Below are positions 32,802 through 40,855 of a stretch of 64,000 bases of DNA, one piece after another. Position numbers and translations under genes: made by a program. This DNA is from Nitrospinaceae bacterium (GTDB lineage Bacteria > Nitrospinota > Nitrospinia > Nitrospinales > Nitrospinaceae): the NCBI GenBank assembly GCA_028278405.1, contig JANQEK010000015.1, positions 124,001 through 188,000 of the forward strand, read 5' to 3'. The notes beneath the pieces are model-generated. The model was not told the DNA's origin, searched no databases, and saw only the letters and a list, made by a program, of their open reading frames with translations. Position 1 is the stretch's first letter, and the number at the start of each line of letters is the position of its first letter.

Positions 32802-33659
32802 ATGAAACTGAGCCATCCACAGGACCTGATCAGCGCAAATGATGAATCCATTTTCTCATTGCCGAAAATATACTTCGAACTCCAGGAAGCTCTGAAAGAC
32901 CCCGACAAAACGTTTCAGGAGCTGGGCGAAATCATCGCATTCGATCCGGCTCTCTCCGCGCGTCTGCTGAAAATCGTCAACAGTCCGTTTTACGGGTTTC
33001 CCTCCCGGATCGAAACCATTTCCCACGCCATTTCAATCATTGGCATGCATCAGCTCACCGATCTGGCTCTGGCAACCATGGCGATTCATCAATTCCGCGG
33101 TATCCCCAACAACCTGTTCAATATGGAAAAATTCTGGCGGCACAGTATCGCCTGTGGTGTGGCGGCCCGGTCGATTGCCGACTTTCGAAACGAGAAAAAT
33201 ACTGAGCGGTTCTATCTGGCGGGCATCCTCCACGACATCGGGCGGTTGGTGATTTTCAAAAATGAACCGGCCATGGCCCGGGACACCTTTTACCGGAGCA
33301 AAGAAAGAAAAGAAAACATTTACCTGTCTGAACAGAAGTTGATGGGTTTCGATCATGCTGATGTCGGCCGGGAGCTGTTGAAGACCTGGCAACTGCCGCC
33401 GCGTTTGGTGGAGGCGGTGGGGGGTCACCATCAACCTCAAAACGTAAAAACCTTTCCTATCGATGCGGCCATTATCCACACCTCCGATTACATTGTTCAT
33501 GTTCTGGGCATGGGAAGCGACGCCGAGTTCAGCGAGCCGCAGCTTTTTCCCAAAAGCTGGGAGATCATCGGGCTCAGCCCGGACGATTTTGAATTTATGA
33601 AGAGCAAGGTGCAGCAGCAGTACGAAGGGATTGTCAGCCTGTTTTTTGACGCTTCCTGA
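32802..33659 (+). CDS. HDOD domain protein
   Basis: A 285-residue protein with an HDOD domain over about residues 15-215: LSARLLKIVNSPFYGFPSRI, SHAISIIGMHQLTDLALA, AGILHDIGRLVIF, HADVGRELLKTWQLP. HDOD domains are found in signalling proteins, and most are not active phosphohydrolases. This one keeps LHDIGR and HADVG. No other domain is attached. It follows the sigma-54 activator by about 50 bases on the same strand and may share its transcript. The function is not known. Confidence 0.85.
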   Translation: MKLSHPQDLISANDESIFSLPKIYFELQEALKDPDKTFQELGEIIAFDPALSARLLKIVNSPFYGFPSRIETISHAISIIGMHQLTDLALATMAIHQFRGIPNNLFNMEKFWRHSIACGVAARSIADFRNEKNTERFYLAGILHDIGRLVIFKNEPAMARDTFYRSKERKENIYLSEQKLMGFDHADVGRELLKTWQLPPRLVEAVGGHHQPQNVKTFPIDAAIIHTSDYIVHVLGMGSDAEFSEPQLFPKSWEIIGLSPDDFEFMKSKVQQQYEGIVSLFFDAS

Positions 33660-33856
33660 AGACCCACAGTTTTAATTCTCTCCCCTATTTCAAAAACTTG
33701 CGGATCAAATTGCATTCCCGATTCCGGGTTTTTCGAATCCCTGTTTCCGAAAAAACAATCGATTCTGACTTCCCCTCTCACATTTATTGCCGGTTCTGGT
33801 AAGATGGGGCCGCTGGAGCAAACCCAATTGACTTTTAAAAGAAGAATGGTGGAGCG

Positions 33857-34714
33857 ATGGATGTGATGACTTTGATCGACGGTAAAAAAGTTTCGGCGGA
33901 AATCAAAGAGCAGGTCGCCGAAGAAGTTGGAAAACTGAAACAGCAGACGGGTAAAGTTCCCGGACTGGCAGTCGTGCTGGTGGGGGAGGACCCCGCTTCC
34001 GCGGTATACGTCAAAAACAAAAATAAAACCTGCGAAAAAATGGGATTTCAAAATTTATCCCACACTCTTTCGGCCGATACCAAAGAAACCGAACTGCTGA
34101 AATTGATCGAACAATTGAACGCCAACCCGGAAGTGAATGGGATTCTCGTACAACTGCCGCTTCCGGATCATATCAATGAACAGAAAGTGCTGGAAGCGAT
34201 CGATCCGAAAAAAGACGTCGACGGTTTTCATCCGGTCAACGTCGGTTATCTCACCAGCGGCGGCGATGCGCTCGCGCCCTGCACGCCGGCGGGTATTATC
34301 GAGATGCTGGACTTTTACAATATCGATATCGAAGGCAAAAGTGCAGTGATTATTGGGCGCAGCAATATCGTCGGCAAACCCATGGCGTCTTTGCTGCTGA
34401 AACGCAATGCCACCGTTACCATCTGCCATTCGCGTACCCGCGATCTACCCGCCGTGGCGCGGTCAGCAGATATTCTCGTCGCGGCTATCGGGAGGGCCCG
34501 TTTCGTCACTGCCGATATGGTGGGGGAAGGCGCAACGGTTATCGACGTCGGCATCAACCGGGTCGATGGCAAATTGGTCGGGGATGTTGATTTTGACGCG
34601 GTGGCGGAGAAGGCTGCCTATATCACACCCGTGCCCGGCGGCGTCGGACCCATGACGATCGCCATGCTGATGAAAAATACTTTAAGCGCCTTCAAAAAAG
34701 CTAACAACCTTTAA
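33857..34714 (+). CDS. folD: Bifunctional methylenetetrahydrofolate dehydrogenase/cyclohydrolase FolD
   Basis: FolD interconverts methylene-, methenyl- and formyl-tetrahydrofolate. The 285-residue protein has the family signatures [20 protein letters not shown] (with the catalytic lysine), [37 protein letters not shown] and [16 protein letters not shown]. Its length is normal. The start could also be the GTG at 33863 or the ATG at 33866, since GGAG lies only two bases before 33857. It begins the operon folD-xseA-xseB-tlyA-dcd. Confidence 0.96.
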   Translation: MDVMTLIDGKKVSAEIKEQVAEEVGKLKQQTGKVPGLAVVLVGEDPASAVYVKNKNKTCEKMGFQNLSHTLSADTKETELLKLIEQLNANPEVNGILVQLPLPDHINEQKVLEAIDPKKDVDGFHPVNVGYLTSGGDALAPCTPAGIIEMLDFYNIDIEGKSAVIIGRSNIVGKPMASLLLKRNATVTICHSRTRDLPAVARSADILVAAIGRARFVTADMVGEGATVIDVGINRVDGKLVGDVDFDAVAEKAAYITPVPGGVGPMTIAMLMKNTLSAFKKANNL

Positions 34715-34732
34715 ACGTATGCTTCGCAATTT

Positions 34733-36109
34733 ATGACCCAGGCCCAACCCAAATCCGTAGGACACATTCCAGAAGAACAACCGCACGTCTATACCGTCAG
34801 CGAGATCACGCGTGACGTACGGGCGATCCTCGAAGCGGCGTTTGAAAATGCGTGGATCGAAGGCGAGATTTCCAATTTCCGCACTGCAGCTTCCGGTCAC
34901 GCCTATTTCGTGTTGAAAGATGATAAAGCCCAGATCAAATGTGTCCTGTTTCGTGGACATCGGGCGGGAATGAAATTCACGCCGGAGGATGGCGATCAGG
35001 TGCTGTTGTTCGGGCGGGTTACGGTATACGAGGCGCGCGGCGATTACCAGGTTATCGTCGAAGCCATGGAACCCAAGGGCCTCGGCGCATTGCAAAAGGC
35101 GTTCGAACAGCTCAAGGAAAAACTGGCGAAAGAGGGTCTGTTCGACGAGGCGCGTAAACAATCGCTCCCGGAAATCCCGTGGAAGATCGGCATCGTGACC
35201 TCCCCCACTGGCGCTGCGATCCGGGACATGCTTCATGTCATTCAACGACGGAATCCGAAGACCTCGGTACTGCTCTATCCCGCAAAAGTGCAGGGCGAGG
35301 GATCGGCAGAGGAAATTGCCCGGGGAATCAAGGAACTGAATAAGCGGAAAGATATCGACGTCCTCATCGTCGGACGCGGCGGCGGGTCTATCGAGGACCT
35401 GTGGGCCTTCAATGAAGAAGCCGTCGCCCGTGCCATCGCGCAATCCAAGATTCCCGTGGTGTCCGCTGTCGGCCATGAAATTGATTTCACCATCGCCGAT
35501 TTTGTCGCCGACCTGCGTGCGCCGACACCCTCCGCAGCGGCAGAGCTGGTGGTACCGAAGCTGAATGACATCGTGCAGGATCTGCAATATCTCACCAATC
35601 AGATGATCGAACGGATGATAGAGGATATTGAAGATTACCGGGAGCGGTTGCGGTATCTGATCGATCGACGGTTTTTCCGGGAACCGCGCCAGATTCTGGA
35701 AACGCCGGCACAACGTCTCGACGAAATAATGCAGAGGCTGTTGCGGGGTCTCGATCAGTGGGTGATGGTCAAACGCGGCAACCTGAAACAAACCGTTCAT
35801 CGCCTGTTTCGAGCCTCCCCCGGCGGTAAATTAAAAATTCTGTCGGAACGGCAAAACGATTTGATTGCACGTCTGGTGCGTCGGATGGAATCACAGATCC
35901 GGCTTCGAAAAGAGAAACTGGCAGGCACGGCAAAAAGTCTGGATGCCCTGAGTCCTCTCAACGTATTGCACCGGGGTTATAGTATTACCACTTCAAAAAA
36001 GACCGGCAAGGCGGTTACTTCCGGCAAACAGGTGAATAAAGGCGACACTGTGCGTATCCGTCTGGCTAAAGGCCAGCTGGACGCTACGGTGGATGAAACG
36101 ATAGAATAG
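34733..36109 (+). CDS. xseA: Exodeoxyribonuclease VII large subunit
   Basis: The 458-residue protein has the OB-fold at residues 18-115 (YTVSEITRDVRAILEAAF, AYFVLKDDKAQIKCVLF) and the catalytic domain with IGIVTSPTGAAIRDMLHVI, VLIVGRGGGSIEDLWAFNEE, VVSAVGHEIDFTIADFVADL and RAPTPSAAAELVV, then a long helical region and the C-terminal beta domain (VLHRGYSITT). With XseB it degrades single-stranded DNA from both ends. It starts 18 bases after folD and is followed 17 bases later by xseB. Confidence 0.96.
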   Translation: MTQAQPKSVGHIPEEQPHVYTVSEITRDVRAILEAAFENAWIEGEISNFRTAASGHAYFVLKDDKAQIKCVLFRGHRAGMKFTPEDGDQVLLFGRVTVYEARGDYQVIVEAMEPKGLGALQKAFEQLKEKLAKEGLFDEARKQSLPEIPWKIGIVTSPTGAAIRDMLHVIQRRNPKTSVLLYPAKVQGEGSAEEIARGIKELNKRKDIDVLIVGRGGGSIEDLWAFNEEAVARAIAQSKIPVVSAVGHEIDFTIADFVADLRAPTPSAAAELVVPKLNDIVQDLQYLTNQMIERMIEDIEDYRERLRYLIDRRFFREPRQILETPAQRLDEIMQRLLRGLDQWVMVKRGNLKQTVHRLFRASPGGKLKILSERQNDLIARLVRRMESQIRLRKEKLAGTAKSLDALSPLNVLHRGYSITTSKKTGKAVTSGKQVNKGDTVRIRLAKGQLDATVDETIE

Positions 36110-36126
36110 GGAGCAGGAGAATCAAT

Positions 36127-36381
36127 ATGGCTGAAATAAAATTTGAAAAGGCGATGAACCGTCTCGAACATATCGTCGAGGAATTGGAAAAGGGTGAGCT
36201 GGACATCGACAAATCCCTGGAGATTTTTGAGGAGGGGATCAAGATGTCACGCGTCTGTTCCAAAAAACTGAACGAAGCGGAACAGAAAATCGAAAAGCTC
36301 ACCAAAAATCAGAAGGGCGAGTTGGTCGCGGAACTGTTTCCCGTCGATGCGGACGAGGGTGATCCGGATGACGACGACTAA
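36127..36381 (+). CDS. xseB: Exodeoxyribonuclease VII small subunit
   Basis: An 84-residue protein with the full XseB motif: FEKAMNRLEHIVEELEKGEL, then DIDKSLEIFEEGIKMSRVCSKKL and NEAEQKIEKL. The C-terminus is acidic (DADEGDPDDDD). The ribosome site GGGAGCAGGAG precedes the ATG. Its last codons overlap the start of tlyA (ATG at 36368) by 14 bases, so the two are translationally coupled. Confidence 0.95.
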   Translation: MAEIKFEKAMNRLEHIVEELEKGELDIDKSLEIFEEGIKMSRVCSKKLNEAEQKIEKLTKNQKGELVAELFPVDADEGDPDDDD

Positions 36382-37164
36382 AAAAATTCGTCTCGACCAG
36401 TTGCTGGTAAAAAAAAACTGGTCACATCGCGGGAACGCGCTCAAAGCCTGATTTTGGCAGGCAAAGTTCGTATCGATGATGAACCGGCGGACAAACCGGG
36501 CCGCATGGTGGCGGAGAATGTCGATGTTTCGGTGTCGGAAGATCCTAATCCCTACGTCAGCCGCGGCGGCTTGAAGCTGGCGCAGGCGCTGAAGGAATTC
36601 GACATTGATCCGACAGGGAAATCAGCCGTAGATATCGGCGCATCCACCGGCGGATTCACCGATTGTTTGTTGCAGAAGGGAGCGGCCAAAGTATTCGCCG
36701 TCGATGTCGGGTACGGTCAGCTCGACTGGAAACTGCAATCGGACGATCGCGTGATGATGATCGATCGCACCAACGCCCGCCAGTTATCGTTGGACGAGGT
36801 GGGCGGTGATCCGCTGGACCTGGCCGTGATTGATGTCGCGTTTATTTCCCTCAAGCTGATCCTTCCTGCTGTGTTTAAAATATTAAAACCGGAGGGTCAG
36901 TGGATTGCGCTCGTCAAACCGCAGTTTGAAGTCGGCAAGGATGAAGTCGAGAACCAGGGCGTCATCACTGACCCCAACAAACATGTGAATGTGTTGCTGG
37001 AGTTAAAGAAATTTATCGAAGCGTCGGACTGGTGTCTGGCACAGGTCTGCCGTTCCCCCATCAAGGGACAAAAGGGCAACCAGGAGTATCTCATTCACGG
37101 TGTGCAACAGAGCACAGGAAGCGTGGTGGACGAAATCCGCATTCGGGAGACGGTGGGCGTATGA
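36368..37164 (+). CDS. tlyA: TlyA-family rRNA methyltransferase, interrupted by a -1 shift
   Basis: TlyA proteins are 2'-O-methyltransferases of 16S and 23S rRNA with an S4 domain and an FtsJ-like Rossmann fold. The S4 start (KKIRLDQLLVKK) is in the frame of the ATG at 36368, but that frame ends at a TGA at 36449-36451. From a run of nine A (36409-36417) the -1 frame continues as LVTSRERAQSLILAGKVRID and then the complete methyltransferase (SRGGLKLAQAL, SAVDIGASTGGFTDCLLQKG, LAVIDVAFISLKLILPAV, LVKPQFEVGKDEV). In the zero frame the site reads A-AAA-AAC, a recognised -1 slippery heptamer. So the gene is either expressed by frameshift or slippage, broken, or carries a one-base sequence error. 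The stop overlaps dcd. Confidence 0.8.
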
Positions 37165-37733
37165 TTTTAAGCGGTGACGACATTCACAAGGCGTTGGCGG
37201 AGGGCCGGATGATCGTCGAACCCGCCCCCGGTAAAGACCAGATCGATACCACTTCCATCGACCTTCATATGGGCGAGCCACTATGGATCTGGGATCCCGA
37301 GTTCACCCGCCCGGAGAACGAGCCGTTCAAAATCAACCTGGATGAATACGATTACCGGGAATTTTCCAAACTGCATCAGGTGGAAGTCAGCAAGGAACCG
37401 TCGGGTAAATACCTTCTGGAGCCCAACCGGGTTTATCTCGGTTCGACATTTGAGAAGGTGCAATTCCCCGCAGGGTCCAAACTCGCCGGGCGGGTCGAAG
37501 GAAAAAGCAGTCTGGCGCGATTGGGACTGGTGGTACACATGACGGCGCCGATGATCCATTGCGGCACGGGATTGGGCATTATTACGCTGGAGATGTTCAA
37601 CCACGGCCCTTTTTCGATTGAAGTGACACCCGGACAAACGCGCATCTGTCAGCTGATGCTGGAAGAGGTTTCCAGTGAACCTGAAGAGCGCACCGACCGG
37701 ACCTTTTCCCAGCAGGAAGACGCGCAGGGATAG
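37161..37733 (+). CDS. dcd: dCTP deaminase
   Basis: A 190-residue Dcd-type enzyme starting at the ATG at 37161, which forms an ATGA overlap with the tlyA stop. Family features: an N-terminal ILSGDDIHKAL, the SIDLHMG strand, GRVEGKSSLARLGLVVH (the PGRSS-like phosphate-binding segment) and GIITLEMFNHGP with the catalytic glutamate position. It deaminates dCTP to dUTP, supplying thymidylate synthesis; some family members go on to dUMP. The assignment between the mono- and bifunctional forms is not decided. It is the last gene of the folD operon. Confidence 0.9.
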   Translation: MILSGDDIHKALAEGRMIVEPAPGKDQIDTTSIDLHMGEPLWIWDPEFTRPENEPFKINLDEYDYREFSKLHQVEVSKEPSGKYLLEPNRVYLGSTFEKVQFPAGSKLAGRVEGKSSLARLGLVVHMTAPMIHCGTGLGIITLEMFNHGPFSIEVTPGQTRICQLMLEEVSSEPEERTDRTFSQQEDAQG

Positions 37734-37740
37734 GTCGATG

Positions 37741-38706
37741 TTACTGGCGGACGGCGTATAAAATAAAAGTGGTCAACAAATCCGGATCGAAATGAGCTTT
37801 CAAATCCTTGTTCATGTACATCAAGGCTTGTTTGGCGGACATGACTTCACGGTAGGATCGTCTGCAGGTCAGGGCGTTAAAGACATCGGCGATTTTGCAG
37901 ATCCGCGCAGCGTCACTGATGCTCTTTCCCGATATCTTCGCGGGGTAACCGGTTCCGTCGAAGTTTTCGTGATGTTCGGCGGCCATGCGAAGGACGGTTC
38001 CGGAATAACGCTTCAGCTCGTTCAGCTTTTTTTTACCAAAAGCCGGATGCTGCCGGATAAATTGCCGCTCCTGCTCTGACAGCTCGCCTTTTTTAAACAG
38101 CACTTCTTCGGGGATGAATTTTTTGCCGATATCCGCCAACATGCCGCCCCGGACGATTTCTTCACGGCTTTTAAGGTCCATTCCCAGTTCCCGCGCCAGG
38201 CACAGGCAGTACAATCCCACGTTGACGCAGTGGGTGTGAATCGAGTTTTCTTTCCGAGTGATTGTGAACAACTCGAAAAACGGAGGGTTTTCCTGCTCGA
38301 CCGATTCCGCCAGCACTTCCGGGATTTCATCCAGCAGCTCCAGAAACGTGTCCGAAGCGGAGATTTCCAGATAATCCTGGAGAATGCGCGTGGCCACGGG
38401 GTACACCATACGAAAGACTTCCCACGCAGAAAGATTTTCTTCCGCAAGTTCCAACAGCAGGTGCTTTAAAATATTGAATTGGTAATATTTGTAAAGATCG
38501 GATTCGTTGATATAGAAATCTACATTTTCCCTTTCAAAGAGTGAATCCAGGCGGGAATCATCCTGAGGATCGAATTCAGCAAATTTGATAAATTGTTTGT
38601 CTTCACCGGTGGGAGCTTTATAGAAAATGTCAAAGCCTTCCTTCCACTCTCTTTCGAAAAAGCTGCGAGTGATTTGTTTGAATTCCGTTGCTTCGGAATC
38701 AGTCAT
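37741..38706 (-). CDS. HD-GYP-like protein with a changed HD motif
   Basis: A 321-residue protein whose N-terminal 150 residues match nothing I recognise and whose C-terminal half is an HD-GYP domain: HTHCVNVGLYCLCLA, GGMLADIGKKFIP, IRQHPAFG, HHENFDGTGYP (residues 245-255), ARICKIADVFNAL. HD-GYP enzymes cleave cyclic di-GMP. The metal-binding HD pair reads AD here (A191-D192), confirmed by the GCG-GAT codons, while the GYP loop is intact. The catalytic metal site is therefore probably damaged, and the protein may act as a receptor or scaffold. It is convergent with dcd, seven bases away. Confidence 0.85.
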   Translation of the reverse strand: MTDSEATEFKQITRSFFEREWKEGFDIFYKAPTGEDKQFIKFAEFDPQDDSRLDSLFERENVDFYINESDLYKYYQFNILKHLLLELAEENLSAWEVFRMVYPVATRILQDYLEISASDTFLELLDEIPEVLAESVEQENPPFFELFTITRKENSIHTHCVNVGLYCLCLARELGMDLKSREEIVRGGMLADIGKKFIPEEVLFKKGELSEQERQFIRQHPAFGKKKLNELKRYSGTVLRMAAEHHENFDGTGYPAKISGKSISDAARICKIADVFNALTCRRSYREVMSAKQALMYMNKDLKAHFDPDLLTTFILYAVRQ

Positions 38707-38938
38707 GGGCTTTCCCAGCTTGACATTTCAGGAAAAATCAAATTTTAAACTTTTCTGAGCATACTGTACACCATAGACTGGATCGCAGCCCCTCAAATCT
38801 TATTATCGGAAGTTATTTCAATAAACCTTGGAAAATTGTTCACTCCCAATCGCGTTTTCGGGAGAGATGGGTTACAATTCGGATTCCTTGAGGGGCCGCC
38901 GCCCGGCCCGAACATTTAATTTTTGAAGGATCGATGGC

Positions 38939-39685
38939 ATGTATAAAGTGGTGCTGATGCGGCATGGACAAAGTATCTGGAATCTTGAAAACCGTTTCAC
39001 CGGCTGGACGGATGTGGATCTCACCGATCAGGGCCGCAACGAAGCGCAGGCAGGGGCCAAAGCGATCCTGGACGCCGGGCTGACCTTTGACGTGGCTTAC
39101 ACCTCGGTTCTGAAACGCGCTATTAGAACCTTGTGGATCACTCTCGATGCCATGGACCTCATGTGGATACCCGTTTACCGGTCATGGCGGTTGAACGAAC
39201 GGCACTACGGTAATCTGCAGGGACTCAACAAAACGGAAACCGCGGAGCAGCACGGTGCCGATCAGGTGAAAATCTGGCGGCGCAGTTACGATATTCCCCC
39301 GCCTCCCCTGCCCGACGGTGACGATCGCCTGCCGCACAACGATCCACGTTATGCAGACGTCGATCCGAAGGACCTTCCGCACACCGAATCGCTCAAGGAA
39401 ACGGTCGCGCGCTTTCTGCCCTACTGGTCCGACACCATCGTACCGGCCATCAAATCGGGCCAGAAAGTACTGATCTGCGCCCATGGCAACAGCCTGCGTG
39501 CGCTGGTCATGCACCTCGACAACATCAGCGAAAAAGATATCACCGAACTCAATATTCCCACCGGCATCCCGCTCGTTTACGAGCTGGACAAAGATTTAAA
39601 ACCCATCAAACACTACTACCTTGGCGACGAGGAAGCGGCAAAAAAAGCCGCCGAAGCCGTCGCCCAACAGGCCCAGGGTAAGTAG
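38939..39685 (+). CDS. gpmA: 2,3-bisphosphoglycerate-dependent phosphoglycerate mutase
   Basis: GpmA interconverts 3- and 2-phosphoglycerate. The 248-residue length is normal. The phosphohistidine motif [18 protein letters not shown] is at the N-terminus, followed by [50 protein letters not shown] and the second histidine in [16 protein letters not shown]. The C-terminus has an Ala/Gln/Lys-rich tail. It stands as a single gene; an AAGGA ribosome site precedes the ATG. Confidence 0.96.
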   Translation: MYKVVLMRHGQSIWNLENRFTGWTDVDLTDQGRNEAQAGAKAILDAGLTFDVAYTSVLKRAIRTLWITLDAMDLMWIPVYRSWRLNERHYGNLQGLNKTETAEQHGADQVKIWRRSYDIPPPPLPDGDDRLPHNDPRYADVDPKDLPHTESLKETVARFLPYWSDTIVPAIKSGQKVLICAHGNSLRALVMHLDNISEKDITELNIPTGIPLVYELDKDLKPIKHYYLGDEEAAKKAAEAVAQQAQGK

Positions 39686-39733
39686 GCATTTAATTTTTAG
39701 CCGGGGTTGTTTTCTTAGAGAGATCTAAGTTCT

Positions 39734-40123
39734 TTATTTTAAATCCAATTTAACTGTGTTTCCCCAATAAGTGAAGGTAGCCAATCCTAGACTCATATGT
39801 TCTATATATTCGTTCGTTGCAGTGGAAATTTTAACGTATCCTGACCCTGGAGCTATAAAGAATAAGTAAATTCCACTTACCGTTGGAATGAGTTGTTTGT
39901 CTTCCCGGCTAGCCCAAAAGTAATCTTTTCCTCGTTTAGTGATAAGTACTCGGCTTTTATTTTTCTGTTGGTTTGTAAGATGCGTCTCCTTGTTTACATC
40001 AAGCCCCGATACTATCATTTTTGTTGGAATTCCCTCGAAGATGATCTCTGATTCTTGTGCATGCGATTTGCTTGGATGCATGAGAGATATATAAATAACA
40101 AAAACAATTAAAATTTTGGGCAT
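39734..40123 (-). CDS. Small secreted protein, AT-rich region, function unknown
   Basis: A 129-residue protein starting at the ATG at 40123, preceded by GGAGG seven bases away. The longer frame from 40165 adds 14 residues without a ribosome site. It has a signal peptide (MPKILIVFVIYISLMHPSKSHAQ) and a mature part that looks beta-rich (IIFEGIPTKMIVSGLDV, VSGIYLFFIAPGSGYVKI, SLGLATFTYWGNTVKLDL). I do not recognise the family. Its base composition is clearly more AT-rich than its neighbours, which suggests recent acquisition. It is divergent from the next small secreted protein. Confidence 0.6.
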   Translation of the reverse strand: MPKILIVFVIYISLMHPSKSHAQESEIIFEGIPTKMIVSGLDVNKETHLTNQQKNKSRVLITKRGKDYFWASREDKQLIPTVSGIYLFFIAPGSGYVKISTATNEYIEHMSLGLATFTYWGNTVKLDLK

Positions 40124-40261
40124 GACTGCCTCCAAGGGTGGGTTAGTATGTTGAAAACATACCAAATTATTGACATTTTCGGCAAGCTGAAATAAAGTGC
40201 GGGAGTAAAAGTACCAGTTATATTATGCATAATGAGGTCACCCCGTACTTAGGGAAAGGAT

Positions 40262-40678
40262 ATGGGTCGTATACTAATTTCAATGTTGCTCATATTGAGT
40301 TTGAGTTGGTCGGCGATGGCAAATGAACAATTTGCTTTAGAATGTGTTTATTTATACGAACAAGATTTAAAGGGCGATTCCACCTTTGCTCCAGGTGCCA
40401 CCACTTATGTTTTTGAAGAGAACAAAAATAAACTAGAACTAGTGAGTATTTCTGGTATTGATTGTAAAGAAATTACTAAAAATCAAGTTACGGAATCTGA
40501 AATTTCAATAGAATGCATAACAACGCTCAGTGATGAGAAAATAATTGCAAGTTCAATTTCGATTCATAGATTTTCTGGTAATTATAGTGAAACAATAGGA
40601 ACTTTTGAGGAGGGCGGACAAATAAAAGAGGGCGTGGCGCATTCAGGAATATGTCAAAAGAAAACAAAGATGTTTTAA
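40262..40678 (+). CDS. Small secreted cysteine-containing protein, AT-rich region
   Basis: A 138-residue protein with a signal peptide (MGRILISMLLILSLSWSAMA, cleavage before NEQF) and an AGGA ribosome site just before the ATG. The mature chain has four cysteines (in LECVY, GIDCKE, IECIT and SGICQ), consistent with disulfides outside the cytoplasm. Its composition is strongly AT-rich. I do not recognise the family. Codon use and position next to a palindromic repeat suggest it came in by transfer together with the gene at 39734-40123. Confidence 0.6.
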   Translation: MGRILISMLLILSLSWSAMANEQFALECVYLYEQDLKGDSTFAPGATTYVFEENKNKLELVSISGIDCKEITKNQVTESEISIECITTLSDEKIIASSISIHRFSGNYSETIGTFEEGGQIKEGVAHSGICQKKTKMF

Positions 40679-40743
40679 AGTGGAAAAATCATGATCTTCT
40701 CACTCCTTACAGATGCCCGAAATGCTTTGACAGTATAAAGCTC

Positions 40744-40834
40744 AAAACCCAGATTCTTCGTCACTCTGTTCCTCAGAATGACAAATCGAATATTGAAATT
40801 GTCATCCTGAACGAAGTGAAGGATCTGGGTTTTC
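40744..40834. repeat. Palindromic repeat element (about 90 bp)
   Basis: The two ends are near-perfect inverted copies: AAAACCCAGATTCTTC at the left and GAAGGATCTGGGTTTT at the right, with a second inner pair CAGAATGACAA and TTGTCATCCTGA. Transcribed, it would fold into one long hairpin. The pattern recalls the short palindromic elements scattered between genes in many bacterial genomes. No transposase is present. Confidence 0.75.
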
Positions 40835-40855
40835 TTATTGCGTGAGAGAGATCAA

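Noticed and set aside
34682-35800. Long minus-strand open frame opposite xseA
   Set aside because: Shadow of a clear xseA gene; no recognisable protein pattern.
38720-38749. TTGACA followed by TTTTAA at about 17 bases
   Set aside because: It is about 190 bases from gpmA, and the -10 match is weak; kept out as unsupported.
40651-40845. A 64-residue open frame overlapping the end of the 40262 gene
   Set aside because: It lies over the palindromic element (40744-40834), has no ribosome site and owes its protein sequence to the repeat.
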